Shown here one piece after another: positions 16,198 through 23,905 of a stretch of 64,000 nucleotides of DNA (its first letter is position 1; each line of letters begins with the position of its first letter). A program made the position numbers and the translations under genes. The notes under the pieces are model-generated. The model saw only the letters and a list, made by a program, of their open reading frames with translations, had not been told where the DNA came from and ran no database searches. Source of the DNA: Halorussus rarus (lineage in GTDB: Archaea > Halobacteriota > Halobacteria > Halobacteriales > Haladaptataceae); NCBI RefSeq assembly GCF_003369835.1, contig NZ_QPMJ01000001.1:930001-994000 (forward strand), given 5' to 3'.

Positions 16198-16274
16198 AAC
16201 TCTTCAGGCGAGCGCGTGGCGGTAGTAACCCCGGGAGCCGTCCTGGGGTGTGGAGGGAAGGATTGCGTTCGTCG

Positions 16275-16442
16275 TTACGACGTCATCTCGTAGGCCTGCT
16301 CCAGCCGCTTGACGAGCCGGTGGGCTGGCAGCGTCAGACCGACCTGGCGGGTGAGGACTGCGAGCGGCAGCAGCATGATGCTGGCCGCGACGCTGAGCTG
16401 ATACAGGGCGAACAGTGTGGCGCGGTGTAGCCGTGTGGCCAT
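16275..16442 (-). CDS. Small membrane protein, 55 residues
   Basis: This short frame reads MATRLHRATLFALYQ at the start, then a single hydrophobic helix (SVAASIMLLPLAVLT, about 16-31), then a basic C-terminal tail (PAHRLVKRLEQAYEMTS). The even distribution of codons and the helix-plus-amphipathic-tail design make it look real, and I believe similar tiny proteins occur in other haloarchaea. A strong CTTTTTATAA box lies 37-46 bases upstream of the ATG. Function unknown; it lies head-to-tail with psmB. Confidence 0.65.
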   Translation of the reverse strand: MATRLHRATLFALYQLSVAASIMLLPLAVLTRQVGLTLPAHRLVKRLEQAYEMTS

Positions 16443-16478
16443 CGGAGTTCGTACCTCGAGCGAGGGTCGGCCGACCGG

Positions 16479-16488
16479 TTATAAAAAG
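16479..16488 (-). promoter_or_regulatory. TATA box for the 55-residue membrane protein
   Basis: CTTTTTATAA on the minus strand, 37-46 bases before the ATG at 16442, within a broader AT-rich block. Confidence 0.6.
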
Positions 16489-16537
16489 ATTGTTGAAAAA
16501 TATATTCCATAATGGTTATTAATATCGTTCCGGGGCG

Positions 16538-16594
16538 CCGCAGTCTTGCGATTCAACTGCAGTTGGGTTACATCCAACGATGACGAGACTGCGG
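16538..16594. repeat. Nested inverted repeats / possible structured RNA
   Basis: A perfect 9-bp outer stem (CCGCAGTCT at 16538-16546 with AGACTGCGG at 16586-16594) encloses two mutually exclusive inner elements. One is the 12-base palindrome CAACTGCAGTTG (16554-16565). The other is a 5-bp stem with 7-base loop, GTTGG/CCAAC (16562-16578). It directly follows the AT-rich block. It could be a small RNA, an mRNA leader structure or a protein-binding dyad. Confidence 0.5.
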
Positions 16595-16803
16595 ACCGCG
16601 CAGCCGTAGGCGGCGGCGTTGCAACGGCGGCGGTACGCATAACTTATGAGGATAATGCGGTTCACGTGCGCGGTCGGCGCGCGGTCTGGATTCGGTCGGG
16701 ATGCGGTCCTGGCGCACCGGAGTCGACTAGCCGCGTCAGCTGACACGTGAATCCTCCGTCCCAAAACCGAAAGACACGAACCATCACGGCACGACTCCCC
16801 GAT

Positions 16804-17181
16804 ATGAGCAACTATCTCGTTGCGATGGAGGCGGCGTGGCTGGTCCGCGACGTGGAGGACATCGACGACGCCATCGGCGTCGCGGTCAGCGAAGCCGGCA
16901 AGCGGCTCAACGACCAGCAGATGGACTACGTCGAGGTCGAGGTCGGTGCGACGACCTGCCCGGCCTGCGCCGAACCGTTCGACTCGGCGTTCATCGCGGC
17001 CGGCACCTCGCTCGTGGGACTGCTGCTGGAGATGAAGGTGTTCAACGCCGACAGCGAGGAGCACGCCCAGCGCATCGCCAAGAGCGAGGTCGGCGGCGCG
17101 CTCCGGGACGTTCCGCTCGAAGTCGTCGAGACCATCGAGTACGGTGAGGACGAGGAGATCAAGCTGGGCACCGACGAGTAG
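16804..17181 (+). CDS. UPF0212 family protein
   Basis: This 125-residue protein of the archaeal UPF0212 (DUF555) family has an N-terminal MSNYLVAMEAAWLVRDV and a CPAC pair at residues 52-55, with DSAFIAAGTSLVGLLLEMKV following. The molecular role is unknown; the Cys pair could bind metal. The ATG at 16804 gives the standard family N-terminus, so a longer upstream frame is not used. It is followed about 40 bases later by the XRE-CBS gene, which has its own promoter box. Confidence 0.85.
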   Translation: MSNYLVAMEAAWLVRDVEDIDDAIGVAVSEAGKRLNDQQMDYVEVEVGATTCPACAEPFDSAFIAAGTSLVGLLLEMKVFNADSEEHAQRIAKSEVGGALRDVPLEVVETIEYGEDEEIKLGTDE

Positions 17182-17188
17182 ACCGAAC

Positions 17189-17200
17189 CTTTATCTATAA
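17189..17200 (+). promoter_or_regulatory. TATA-type box for the XRE-CBS regulator
   Basis: CTTTATCTATAA ends 20 bases before the ATG at 17221; either the TTTAT or the CTATAA part could serve. Confidence 0.55.
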
Positions 17201-17220
17201 CCCGTAGTTATCTTCCCCCC

Positions 17221-17760
17221 ATGGAACTCCCGACGCCCCAGGACCTCCGGGAGCACCGAACCGAACTCGGCCTGACCCAGAGCGAACTGGCCGACCGCGC
17301 GGGCGTCTCCCAGCCGCTCATCGCGCGCATCGAGGGCGGCGACGTCGACCCGCGGCTCTCGACGCTCCGGCACATCGTCGACGCGCTCGAGGAGTCGGAG
17401 GGCGACATCGTCCGCGCGGGCGACCTGATGCACGAGGACGTCGTCAGCGTCGGCCCCGACGAACCGGTGAGCAGCGCGGTCTCGCGGATGCAGGAGGAGG
17501 GGTTCTCGCAACTGCCCGTCATCGAGGACGGCGTCCCGGTCGGCTCCATCAGCTTCGAGGACCTGATGAACGTCGGCGAGGACGGCCGCGACCGACCGGT
17601 CTCGGAGTTCATGGGCGAGAGCTTCCCCACCAAGTCCAAGAACGCGACGCTCGACGAACTGAGCACCGACCTCGGCCACAACAAGGCGGTCGTGGTGACC
17701 GAGCGCGGCAACACCGTCGGCATCATCACCGAGGCCGACATCGCGGCTCGACTCTCGTAG
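17221..17760 (+). CDS. XRE-family HTH regulator with two CBS domains
   Basis: This 179-residue protein has an N-terminal XRE helix-turn-helix (about 5-55; GLTQSELADRAGVSQPLIARI). A CBS pair follows (about 68-120 and 125-178), with MHEDVVSVGPDEPVSSAV and FMGESFPTKSKNATLDELS. CBS pairs bind adenosine nucleotides or SAM, so DNA binding may respond to energy or methyl-donor state; this is a family inference. The combination is widespread in archaea. No target can be named, though it might control itself or the UPF0212 gene. Confidence 0.9.
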   Translation: MELPTPQDLREHRTELGLTQSELADRAGVSQPLIARIEGGDVDPRLSTLRHIVDALEESEGDIVRAGDLMHEDVVSVGPDEPVSSAVSRMQEEGFSQLPVIEDGVPVGSISFEDLMNVGEDGRDRPVSEFMGESFPTKSKNATLDELSTDLGHNKAVVVTERGNTVGIITEADIAARLS

Positions 17761-17977
17761 CAGCAGTCTGTACACCGTTTCCTTCTCTAGAGCGGACTCC
17801 AAACCCCGCGTGGCGACTTCGACAAGTACGTCCGGGAACTGATCGGGCGAGTTCCTGTCAGCTCTCTATTTTCATCAGCCGCGAGTCGACTGCGGTCGTG
17901 TTCATCGACGCTCTCAGCGTGGAGGGATACACAGGCGAGTCGGAAACCGTCCCGAGCGCGGACTCCGAGAGCAGGGA

Positions 17978-18000
17978 AGTGAAGAAAAGGGGCACTTCAC
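17978..18000. promoter_or_regulatory. Inverted repeat upstream of the DUF6498 gene
   Basis: GTGAAG (17979-17984) and CTTCAC (17995-18000) form a 6-bp inverted repeat ending three bases before the TATA box; an overlapping GAAGTG/CACTTC pair also exists. It may be a regulator site at the BRE. Confidence 0.45.
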
Positions 18001-18002
18001 CA

Positions 18003-18010
18003 ACTATATG
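18003..18010 (+). promoter_or_regulatory. TATA box for the DUF6498 gene
   Basis: ACTATATG lies 27-34 bases before the ATG at 18037, as for a leaderless mRNA. Confidence 0.6.
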
Positions 18011-18036
18011 ACCTGGCGAGAGCGACAAAGGAACCA

Positions 18037-19455
18037 ATGTCAGCCAGACGGTACGGCGACATCCTGCCGACCGAGCTCGGATTCCTCCCGGTTCTCCTCA
18101 CAAATCTCCCCCCACTTGTTGGGGTGCTGTGGTTCGACTGGAACCCCGAGACGCTGGTCGCCGTCTACGCGCTCGAACTGCTGGTGATGTTTCCGCTTGC
18201 GGGGGCCAAAGCGCTCTTCGCCGGGCGTCCACCGGTTTCCGACCGCGAGAGCGGCGTCTTCAGCGTGTCGGAAAGCGAACTCGTCGACAAACGCGGGAGC
18301 GTCACCATTCACGACCGGCTTCCGCCGATGTACCCTCGTAACGTTCCGTTCGTCACCGCAGTCGTCAGCGGTGGCGCGTGGATTTGCTTCTTCATCGTCG
18401 CCACTGTCTCGGAAGTCGTGGCGGTCACGGAGATCTTCCGCCGCCCGGAGGTTCTCACCAGCGTCGCTGCGCTCGTCGTCGGCCAACTCGTCGAAACCGC
18501 GAACACGTACATCGGAAGCGACCAGTACGCAGACCACTCCCCGTACGCTGTCGTCGAAACTCCCGCACGGCAAGGGTTCTTTCTAGCGTTCCTTCTGCTC
18601 GTTGTCACGGCCGGGGGACCGACGGTTGTGCTCGCCGGATTCGTCCTCGTGAAGGTACTCTTTGAGTGGTCCGGCTTCCGCGCTGAGTCCGACGGTGGGG
18701 GACGGATTACTGGTTGGTTCTCCGGCCCCGAGAGCGACTCGACGGTGGACTCGTTGGACGTTCCCGGATATCGGCCGTCGGCTACGGTCGACGTCGACCG
18801 GCGTGCGGTCGCGGCGGCCGCAGTCCGGCGTGGGGTCACCACGGTGGGACCGCTCTACGTCACCATGACCACGGTTATCTGGGTCGGGACGATCGGGGTC
18901 CTCACCGAAGGAACGGCCTCGCTGACTCTTTGGGTCGGGGTCGGTCTCGTCGCACTTCTCCTGTTCGTCCTCATGCTGGCCGGCGAAATCGTGGAGGACG
19001 TCCTCGCGAGCGGCTGGATGACCTACCGCCGTATCGGCGACCGACTCGTCGCCTACGACCGTCTGACCGACGACCCACAGTGGGTGGCACCGGTGGGCGG
19101 TCTCCGTGACGCCGCGGTCGTGGAAACTCGACCCTCCGACCGGTACTTCGGGACGCGAACGGTCACCGTGACGGCGGGATGGGGAGACGACAAAACCGAG
19201 CGTACCCTTGGTCCGGTCAGCGACCCCGAGAGACTCGTCGAGACGTTCGAACTCCCGGTCGGGTCGACCGAACTCCCGCCACTCGACCGGCGGTTCGCCA
19301 GTGCCGCGGTCGGCTCGGTTGCCCTCATGGCGGTCGCCGGTGTCGTCCTGGTCGTGACCCCACTCGGTCCGTCTACCGGTTGGCTGTTCGTGGTATTCTG
19401 CCTTCCGTTCCTTACCATCGTCCCGAAGGGACTCTGGCGACTCGCACACCCGTGA
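18037..19455 (+). CDS. DUF6498-type membrane protein
   Basis: This 472-residue protein has an N-terminal membrane region carrying LTNLPPLVGVLWFDWNP, the mark of DUF6498. There are about eight helices in all, with soluble stretches at about 60-100, 215-265 and 325-410. The last of these (DRLVAYDRLTDDPQWVAPVG, then TERTLGPVSDPERLVETF) looks like a small PH-like beta domain. Function unknown. Codon choice here is less GC-biased than in neighbouring genes, which hints at a different history. A 5-bp hairpin (GCGGT/ACCGC) follows the stop. Confidence 0.78.
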   Translation: MSARRYGDILPTELGFLPVLLTNLPPLVGVLWFDWNPETLVAVYALELLVMFPLAGAKALFAGRPPVSDRESGVFSVSESELVDKRGSVTIHDRLPPMYPRNVPFVTAVVSGGAWICFFIVATVSEVVAVTEIFRRPEVLTSVAALVVGQLVETANTYIGSDQYADHSPYAVVETPARQGFFLAFLLLVVTAGGPTVVLAGFVLVKVLFEWSGFRAESDGGGRITGWFSGPESDSTVDSLDVPGYRPSATVDVDRRAVAAAAVRRGVTTVGPLYVTMTTVIWVGTIGVLTEGTASLTLWVGVGLVALLLFVLMLAGEIVEDVLASGWMTYRRIGDRLVAYDRLTDDPQWVAPVGGLRDAAVVETRPSDRYFGTRTVTVTAGWGDDKTERTLGPVSDPERLVETFELPVGSTELPPLDRRFASAAVGSVALMAVAGVVLVVTPLGPSTGWLFVVFCLPFLTIVPKGLWRLAHP

Positions 19456-19545
19456 GGCGGTTGCTAGACCGCTTACCACGGTTTCAGGATCGAGACTGGA
19501 CGAAGTAACAACGTCTGCTGAAAGCGCGGCTCCCGAGACCACCAA

Positions 19546-19553
19546 CAATTATC
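19546..19553 (+). promoter_or_regulatory. TATA-type box for the aminotransferase
   Basis: CAATTATC lies 25-32 bases before the ATG at 19578 and supports that start over one eight codons upstream. Confidence 0.55.
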
Positions 19554-19577
19554 GTGCGCGGTGACACAGGGGGACAC

Positions 19578-20699
19578 ATGACGGACTTCTCCGAGCGAGT
19601 CGAGCAGGTGTCGATCAGCGGCATCCGCGAGGTGTTCGAGGCGGCCGGCGACGACGCCATCAACCTCGGGCTGGGCCAGCCCGACTTCCCGACGCCCGAG
19701 CACGCTCGCCGGGCCGCCGTGGAGGCCATCGAGGCCGGGAAGGTCGACGCCTACACCTCCAACAAGGGGACCCGGGAACTCCGGGAGGCCATCAGCGCGA
19801 AGCACGACCGGGACAACGGCTTCTCGGTCCCGCCCGAGAACCTCATCGCCACCTCCGGCGGGAGCGAGGCGCTCCACATCGCCATCGAGGCCCACGTCGA
19901 CCCGGGCGAGGAGGTCGTCTTCCCCGACCCCGGGTTCGTCTCCTACGACGCGCTGACCCGCATCGCGGGCGGCGAGCCGAAGCCGGTCGCGCTCCGCGAT
20001 GACCTGACGATGGACCCCGCGTCGGTCGAGGACGCCATCACCGACGACACCGCGGCGTTCGTCGTCAACAGCCCCTCGAACCCCACCGGCGCGGTCCAGA
20101 GCGAGCAAGACGTGCGGGAGTTCGCCCGCATCGCCGACGAGCACGACGTGCTCTGCATCTCCGACGAGGTGTACGAGCACATCGTCTTCGACGGCGAGCA
20201 CCACTCGCCGATGGCCTACGCCGAGTCGGACAACGTGGTCGTGGTCAACGCCTGCTCGAAGACCTACTCGATGACCGGGTGGCGGCTGGGCTGGGTCGCC
20301 GCCAGCGAGCGCCGCGTCGAGCGGATGCTCCGGGTCCACCAGTACGCCCAGGCCTGCGCCAGCGCCCCGGCCCAGTTCGCCGCCGAGGCCGCGCTGACGG
20401 GGCCGCAGGAACCGGTCGAGGAGATGGTCGCCGCCTTCGAGGAGCGCCGCGACGTCCTGCTCGACGGCCTCGCGGACATGGGTCTCGACACACCGACGCC
20501 CCGCGGCGCGTTCTACGCCATGCCCGAGGTGCCCGACGGCTGGGTCGACGAGGTGCTCGACCGCGGCGTCGTGGTCGTGCCCGGCGACGCCTTCGGCGAG
20601 CACGGCGAAGGTTACGCCCGCATCTCGTACGCGACCGACATGGAGACGCTGAAGGAGGCCATCGAGGTCATGCGCGAGGCGACGAACGCGGTCCGGTGA
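19578..20699 (+). CDS. PLP-dependent aminotransferase class I/II
   Basis: This 373-residue fold-type I aminotransferase has GLGQPDFPTP near the N-terminus, the NSPSNPTGA loop at about 164-172, CISDEVYEHIVFDG (the Asp that contacts the PLP pyridine N), and SKTYSMTGWRLGW with the PLP Lys at about residue 228. Phosphate-binding and substrate-carboxylate Arg residues are in place (YARISYA). It resembles archaeal aspartate/aromatic aminotransferases; exact substrate is not decidable. The start at 19578 (MTDFSERVEQVSISG) is supported by the promoter box. A tandem repeat begins exactly at its stop codon. Confidence 0.92.
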   Translation: MTDFSERVEQVSISGIREVFEAAGDDAINLGLGQPDFPTPEHARRAAVEAIEAGKVDAYTSNKGTRELREAISAKHDRDNGFSVPPENLIATSGGSEALHIAIEAHVDPGEEVVFPDPGFVSYDALTRIAGGEPKPVALRDDLTMDPASVEDAITDDTAAFVVNSPSNPTGAVQSEQDVREFARIADEHDVLCISDEVYEHIVFDGEHHSPMAYAESDNVVVVNACSKTYSMTGWRLGWVAASERRVERMLRVHQYAQACASAPAQFAAEAALTGPQEPVEEMVAAFEERRDVLLDGLADMGLDTPTPRGAFYAMPEVPDGWVDEVLDRGVVVVPGDAFGEHGEGYARISYATDMETLKEAIEVMREATNAVR

Positions 20700-20760
20700 C
20701 GCTGAAACGATTCGGTGACGCTGAACGCGAATCAGTGACGCCGAACCCGGTCCGGTGACT
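20694..20760 (+). repeat. Degenerate 20-bp tandem repeat over the aminotransferase stop
   Basis: About 3.4 copies of a unit starting CGGTGACGCTGAA begin at 20694, 20713, 20733 and 20753 (spacings 19, 20 and 20). The first copy includes the TGA stop of the aminotransferase. Later copies carry one to several changes. Confidence 0.7.
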
Positions 20761-20890
20761 GGGCCGGCGTATCAGCGCGTTTCTCCGATATCCGTCCCCG
20801 TTTCTCCCGCCAGAGACCGCCGCTCCGCCGACCTCGCCGGAGCGTGGCGGAATCGCGGCGGCGCGGCCCGACAAGCCCTCGTTTCGCCTG

Positions 20891-20900
20891 AGAATTTATG
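20891..20900 (+). promoter_or_regulatory. TATA box for the UbiA-type prenyltransferase
   Basis: AGAATTTATG is 26-35 bases before the ATG at 20926, which fixes that start as leaderless and rules out a 57-codon upstream extension. Confidence 0.65.
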
Positions 20901-20925
20901 CGTCTCGCTCCCGTGTACTGGTACC

Positions 20926-21777
20926 ATGCCCGTATCGCGCCGGGAGTCCGGCGTCGTCCCCGCGGTCCGCGCGCTGGCGTCGCAGGTCCACCCCGTGTTC
21001 ATGCTCCCGCCGGTGGCCTGCTCGCTGTTCGGCGGGGTGCTGGCCGGCGCGTTCGCGCCGCTGTCGGGGATGCTCCACGCGACCGCCATCTTCGCTGCGG
21101 TGTACACCGCCCACGTCAAGGACGGCTACGTCGACTTCTACGTCCGCGACGAGGACGACGACCATCCGCTCTCGGAGCGGGGATGCCGGGCCGCGCTCGC
21201 GGGGTCGACCGGGCTCTTCTTCGCCTGCCTGCTGGGGCTCTGGCTCGTCGCCGGCGTCGGGACCGCGCTGGTGACCCTGCCGACCTGGCTCATCGCCTTC
21301 CACCACGCCCCGCAACTCGACACCAACCCCGTGACCGCGACGACGGGCTACCCCCTCGGCATCTCGCTGGCCATCCTCGGAGGCTACTACGCTCAGGCCG
21401 GGGCGCTGACGGCGGTACCGGTCGCGTTCGCGGCCGTGTTCCTCGTGCTGCTCTCGGGCGTGAAGGTCATCGACGACGCCCAGGACTTCGACTACGACCG
21501 GTCGATCCAGAAGCGCACCGTCGCGGTGACGGTCGGCCCCGAACGGGCCCGGACTGCGGCGTACGCGCTGATGGCGACCGCGCTCGTGCTCGTGGTCGCG
21601 CTGGCGGGCCTGGCGGTGTTCCCGCCGAGCAGCGTCGCCGCCGTCGCCGGCTTCGGCGCGGTGGCCGGGGTCGCCCGCCGGGCCGACCCGGAGATCGCGA
21701 CGATGCTGCTCGTCCGCGGGTCGTACGTCTTCCTCGCGCTGCTGCTCGTGGCGGTGTGGTTCCGACCGCTGGGATGA
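20926..21777 (+). CDS. UbiA-family prenyltransferase
   Basis: This 283-residue integral membrane protein has about eight helices and the two Asp-rich loops of UbiA enzymes: KDGYVDFYVRDEDDD (about 66-79) and DDAQDFDYDRSIQKRT (about 186-201). These bind Mg-diphosphate of a polyprenyl donor. In haloarchaea the family makes ether lipids (geranylgeranylglyceryl phosphate to digeranylgeranyl product), menaquinone, carotenoids and other prenylated products; which applies is not evident from the neighbours. The aminotransferase upstream is separated by a repeat and an independent promoter. Confidence 0.85.
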   Translation: MPVSRRESGVVPAVRALASQVHPVFMLPPVACSLFGGVLAGAFAPLSGMLHATAIFAAVYTAHVKDGYVDFYVRDEDDDHPLSERGCRAALAGSTGLFFACLLGLWLVAGVGTALVTLPTWLIAFHHAPQLDTNPVTATTGYPLGISLAILGGYYAQAGALTAVPVAFAAVFLVLLSGVKVIDDAQDFDYDRSIQKRTVAVTVGPERARTAAYALMATALVLVVALAGLAVFPPSSVAAVAGFGAVAGVARRADPEIATMLLVRGSYVFLALLLVAVWFRPLG

Positions 21778-21839
21778 GGTGTCGTCGGCGAGGCTGTCGA
21801 TTCTTGAAGACGGTGACGAGAAGAACGTATCGAAAGCCC

Positions 21840-21935
21840 CCGCGCGGTCGCGGTCGCTGAGCGACATATCCTCGGTTCGCTCCGCTCACCTCGGATAGGG
21901 GTCGCTCAGACGACCAGGTAAACGCGACCGCGCGG
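21840..21935. repeat. Bipartite long inverted repeat
   Basis: Two sets of arms are nested: CCGCGCGGTCGCG (21840-21852) with CGCGACCGCGCGG (21923-21935), 13 bp perfect; and CTGAGCGAC (21857-21865) with GTCGCTCAG (21901-21909), 9 bp perfect. The 35-base centre contains TATCC ... GGATA. It lies between two plus-strand genes and could fold as a long stem in RNA or be a small dispersed palindromic element. Confidence 0.7.
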
Positions 21936-22060
21936 CCCCTTTCAGTCCCGTCCGACGTGGTCCGTCGGGGGTCTCGACCGCGGAAAACGGGGTGGCCGGC
22001 CCGAGACCCTGCATCCGGCCGACCTGAACAGTTTTGCCGCCGGCCTGCGATACCGATTCT

Positions 22061-22858
22061 ATGGCCGACTGGCTCGAGGACGCCGACGCGCTCGCCGAGC
22101 AGTACGCCGACGCGGAGAACCTCAACGACCGCATCGCCCTCCACGAGCGGTACAGCGTCGCCGACCGGGACTTCCGGCCGTGGCAGTTCGACCAGTTCGA
22201 CCTGCCGGCCGACGCCCGGGTGCTGGGCGTGGGCGTCGGGCCGGCCGAGCTCTGGGTCGCGAACCGCGACCGGGTTCCCGGCGGCTGGGACGTCGTCCTC
22301 ACCGACTTCTCGCCCGGGATGGCCGAGGAGGCGCGAGCGAACCTCGACGCGGCGGAACCGCCGGCAGATGCGGAGACCGAGGGATTCGGTTTCGGCGTCG
22401 CCGACGCGGTCGCGCTGCCCTTCGCCGACGACGCGTTCGACGCCGTCACCGCCCACCACATGCTGTACCACGTCCCGGACCGGGAGGCCGCGTTCTCGGA
22501 GTTCCGGCGGGTCCTGGCACCCGGCGGGCGGCTCTACGCGACGACGAACGGCGAGGACAACATGGCGGTCGTCTACGACGTGCTGGAATCGGTGACCGGC
22601 GAGCGACCGGACAGCGGGACCGGCTTCCGACTGGAGAACGGCCGCGAGCAACTGGCCGCGGTGTTCGACGAGGTCGCGCTCCGGGAGTACGACGACGCGC
22701 TGGCGGTCACCGACCCCGACGCGCTGGTCGCGTACGCGATCTCCCGCGACGACGTCGACGAATCGCTGGCGCCCGAGTTGCGCGAGGCGTTCGCCGACCG
22801 GTTCGCGGACGGGCGCCTCCGGGTCGAGAAATCGGTCGGCATGTTCGTCGCGGAGTGA
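22061..22858 (+). CDS. SAM-dependent methyltransferase
   Basis: This 265-residue class I methyltransferase has a degenerate motif I (VLGVGVGPAELWV, about 55-67), DVVLTDFSPGMAEEA as motif II region, and FDAVTAHHMLYHVPDREAAF plus LAPGGRLYATTNG typical of the Methyltransf_11 group. The canonical DxGxGxG is altered to GVGVGP, which may weaken or alter SAM binding. The ATG at 22061 is used because upstream codons are not protein-like. Substrate unknown. A strong hairpin follows the stop. Confidence 0.85.
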   Translation: MADWLEDADALAEQYADAENLNDRIALHERYSVADRDFRPWQFDQFDLPADARVLGVGVGPAELWVANRDRVPGGWDVVLTDFSPGMAEEARANLDAAEPPADAETEGFGFGVADAVALPFADDAFDAVTAHHMLYHVPDREAAFSEFRRVLAPGGRLYATTNGEDNMAVVYDVLESVTGERPDSGTGFRLENGREQLAAVFDEVALREYDDALAVTDPDALVAYAISRDDVDESLAPELREAFADRFADGRLRVEKSVGMFVAE

Positions 22859-22873
22859 CGAGGCGGTGAACGG

Positions 22874-22892
22874 CGCCGGGGTAATCCCGGCG
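22874..22892 (+). terminator. Hairpin after the methyltransferase
   Basis: A perfect 7-bp stem (CGCCGGG/CCCGGCG) with a 5-base loop starts 16 bases after the stop codon. No strong T-run follows, so it is terminator-like only. Confidence 0.5.
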
Positions 22893-23066
22893 GTCGTCCC
22901 CGAGTGGCCGGCCACCGTCCGTTCCGTCGGCGATTGCCGATCGTTACGGTCGGACTATCGGTCGCCGACTCCGTCGTAAAGGGGAATTCGCCCGGGTTAT
23001 CTGGTCGTTCCCGGGTGAACGATTGATACGCTCTTCCCTCCGAGCGGCTTGCGTCCCACCGGAGCC

Positions 23067-23774
23067 ATGACACGCAAAACGGCAGTTCTGGCGGTAGTCG
23101 CACTGGTCGTCGCGGGAACGTCGGCCGCGCTGGCGGCGGGCGCCGCGCCGAGCGCGACCGGCGACGCGGCGCTCGCGCAGGAGACGACGACCGCGGCGGA
23201 CGGCGAAACGACGGACGACGGTAACGAAACCACGGCGGAGATGGACGCGGAGGCGACGACGACGGCGGAGGGACAGCCCGGCGCCGACACAGCGAGCGTC
23301 ATCTTCCTGAACCAGAGCGCGGGCTTCACCTTCACTGAAGGCGTGCCCAACAAGACGTCCGTGATGGTCGAGCGCGCCGTCGTTCCCGAGGGCGGCTTCG
23401 TCGTGATTCACGAGGCGTCGAACGTCTCGGGCGACTACGCGTCGGCCGACAACCTCACCATCGGTCCGGTGGTCGGGAACTCGACGTACCTCGAACCCGG
23501 CGACCACAGCAACGTTGCGGTCGTGGTCGACGAGAACGTCAACGAGAGCCAGACGCTGGTCGCCATGCCCCACCGGGACACGAACGACAACCGGGAGTAC
23601 GACTTCCCCGAGGCCGACGATCCGTACGTGACCGACGGCAGTCCGGTCACCGAGTCCGCGTACATCATCGTCAACTACGACGTGATCGACGCGGAGTTCG
23701 GCGACGAACAGACGACGACCGCCGAGACCGACGGGGAAACGACGGCCGCGAACGAGACCACGACCGAGGCCTGA
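23067..23774 (+). CDS. DUF7282 secreted protein
   Basis: This 235-residue protein has a Sec-type signal (residues 1-30, TAVLAVVALVVAGTSAALAA), then a Thr/Glu/Asp-rich linker (about 35-75), then one DUF7282 domain (about 76-210). That domain holds VERAVVPEGGFVVIHEA, STYLEPGDHSNVAVVVDE and SAYIIVNYDVID. A low-complexity Thr/Glu tail follows. DUF7282 occurs in haloarchaeal surface proteins of unknown role. The start at 23067 puts the signal peptide at the N-terminus. Confidence 0.82.
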   Translation: MTRKTAVLAVVALVVAGTSAALAAGAAPSATGDAALAQETTTAADGETTDDGNETTAEMDAEATTTAEGQPGADTASVIFLNQSAGFTFTEGVPNKTSVMVERAVVPEGGFVVIHEASNVSGDYASADNLTIGPVVGNSTYLEPGDHSNVAVVVDENVNESQTLVAMPHRDTNDNREYDFPEADDPYVTDGSPVTESAYIIVNYDVIDAEFGDEQTTTAETDGETTAANETTTEA

Positions 23775-23779
23775 GGTCG

Positions 23780-23796
23780 GACCGGTCGTTCCGGTC
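23780..23796 (+). terminator. Hairpin after the DUF7282 gene
   Basis: GACCGG and CCGGTC pair across a 5-base loop, six bases after the stop codon. It is a plausible 3' end structure without a T-run. Confidence 0.4.
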
Positions 23797-23875
23797 GGTG
23801 GACGACAGACAGTACGGGACCTCATTTCTTCGGAATCATCCGGTGCGAGCAGCGGTAGCCCGCGCCCGCCTCAAG

Positions 23876-23883
23876 GCTTAATC
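23876..23883 (+). promoter_or_regulatory. TATA-type box for the alpha/beta hydrolase
   Basis: GCTTAATC lies 23-30 bases before the ATG at 23906. Confidence 0.5.
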
Positions 23884-23905
23884 GCGTGGCCCGTCCACGT
23901 CCGAT

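Larger units (their letters stand above)
16443..16803. other. Long intergenic region with AT-rich promoter block and nested dyads
   Basis: This 361-base gap contains no convincing gene. Bases 16478-16526 are very AT-rich and hold the promoter of the small minus-strand gene; the TTATTAATAT stretch (16515-16524) could also drive plus-strand transcription. Bases 16538-16594 contain nested inverted repeats (listed separately). The remainder up to the UPF0212 start shows no clear signal. Confidence 0.6.

Noticed and set aside
16562-16578. GTTGG-7-base-loop-CCAAC resembles a tRNA T-arm
   Set aside because: The loop lacks the TTC start, and no acceptor, D or anticodon arms can be built at proper distances.
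16546-16743. A plus-strand frame in the structured intergenic segment
   Set aside because: It begins with TTG, has no ribosome site and no protein-like composition; the dyads and AT block explain the region better.
20755-20925. 57-codon extension upstream of the UbiA start
   Set aside because: It contains the TATA box and part of the tandem repeat; the start at 20926 gives a normal UbiA N-terminus.
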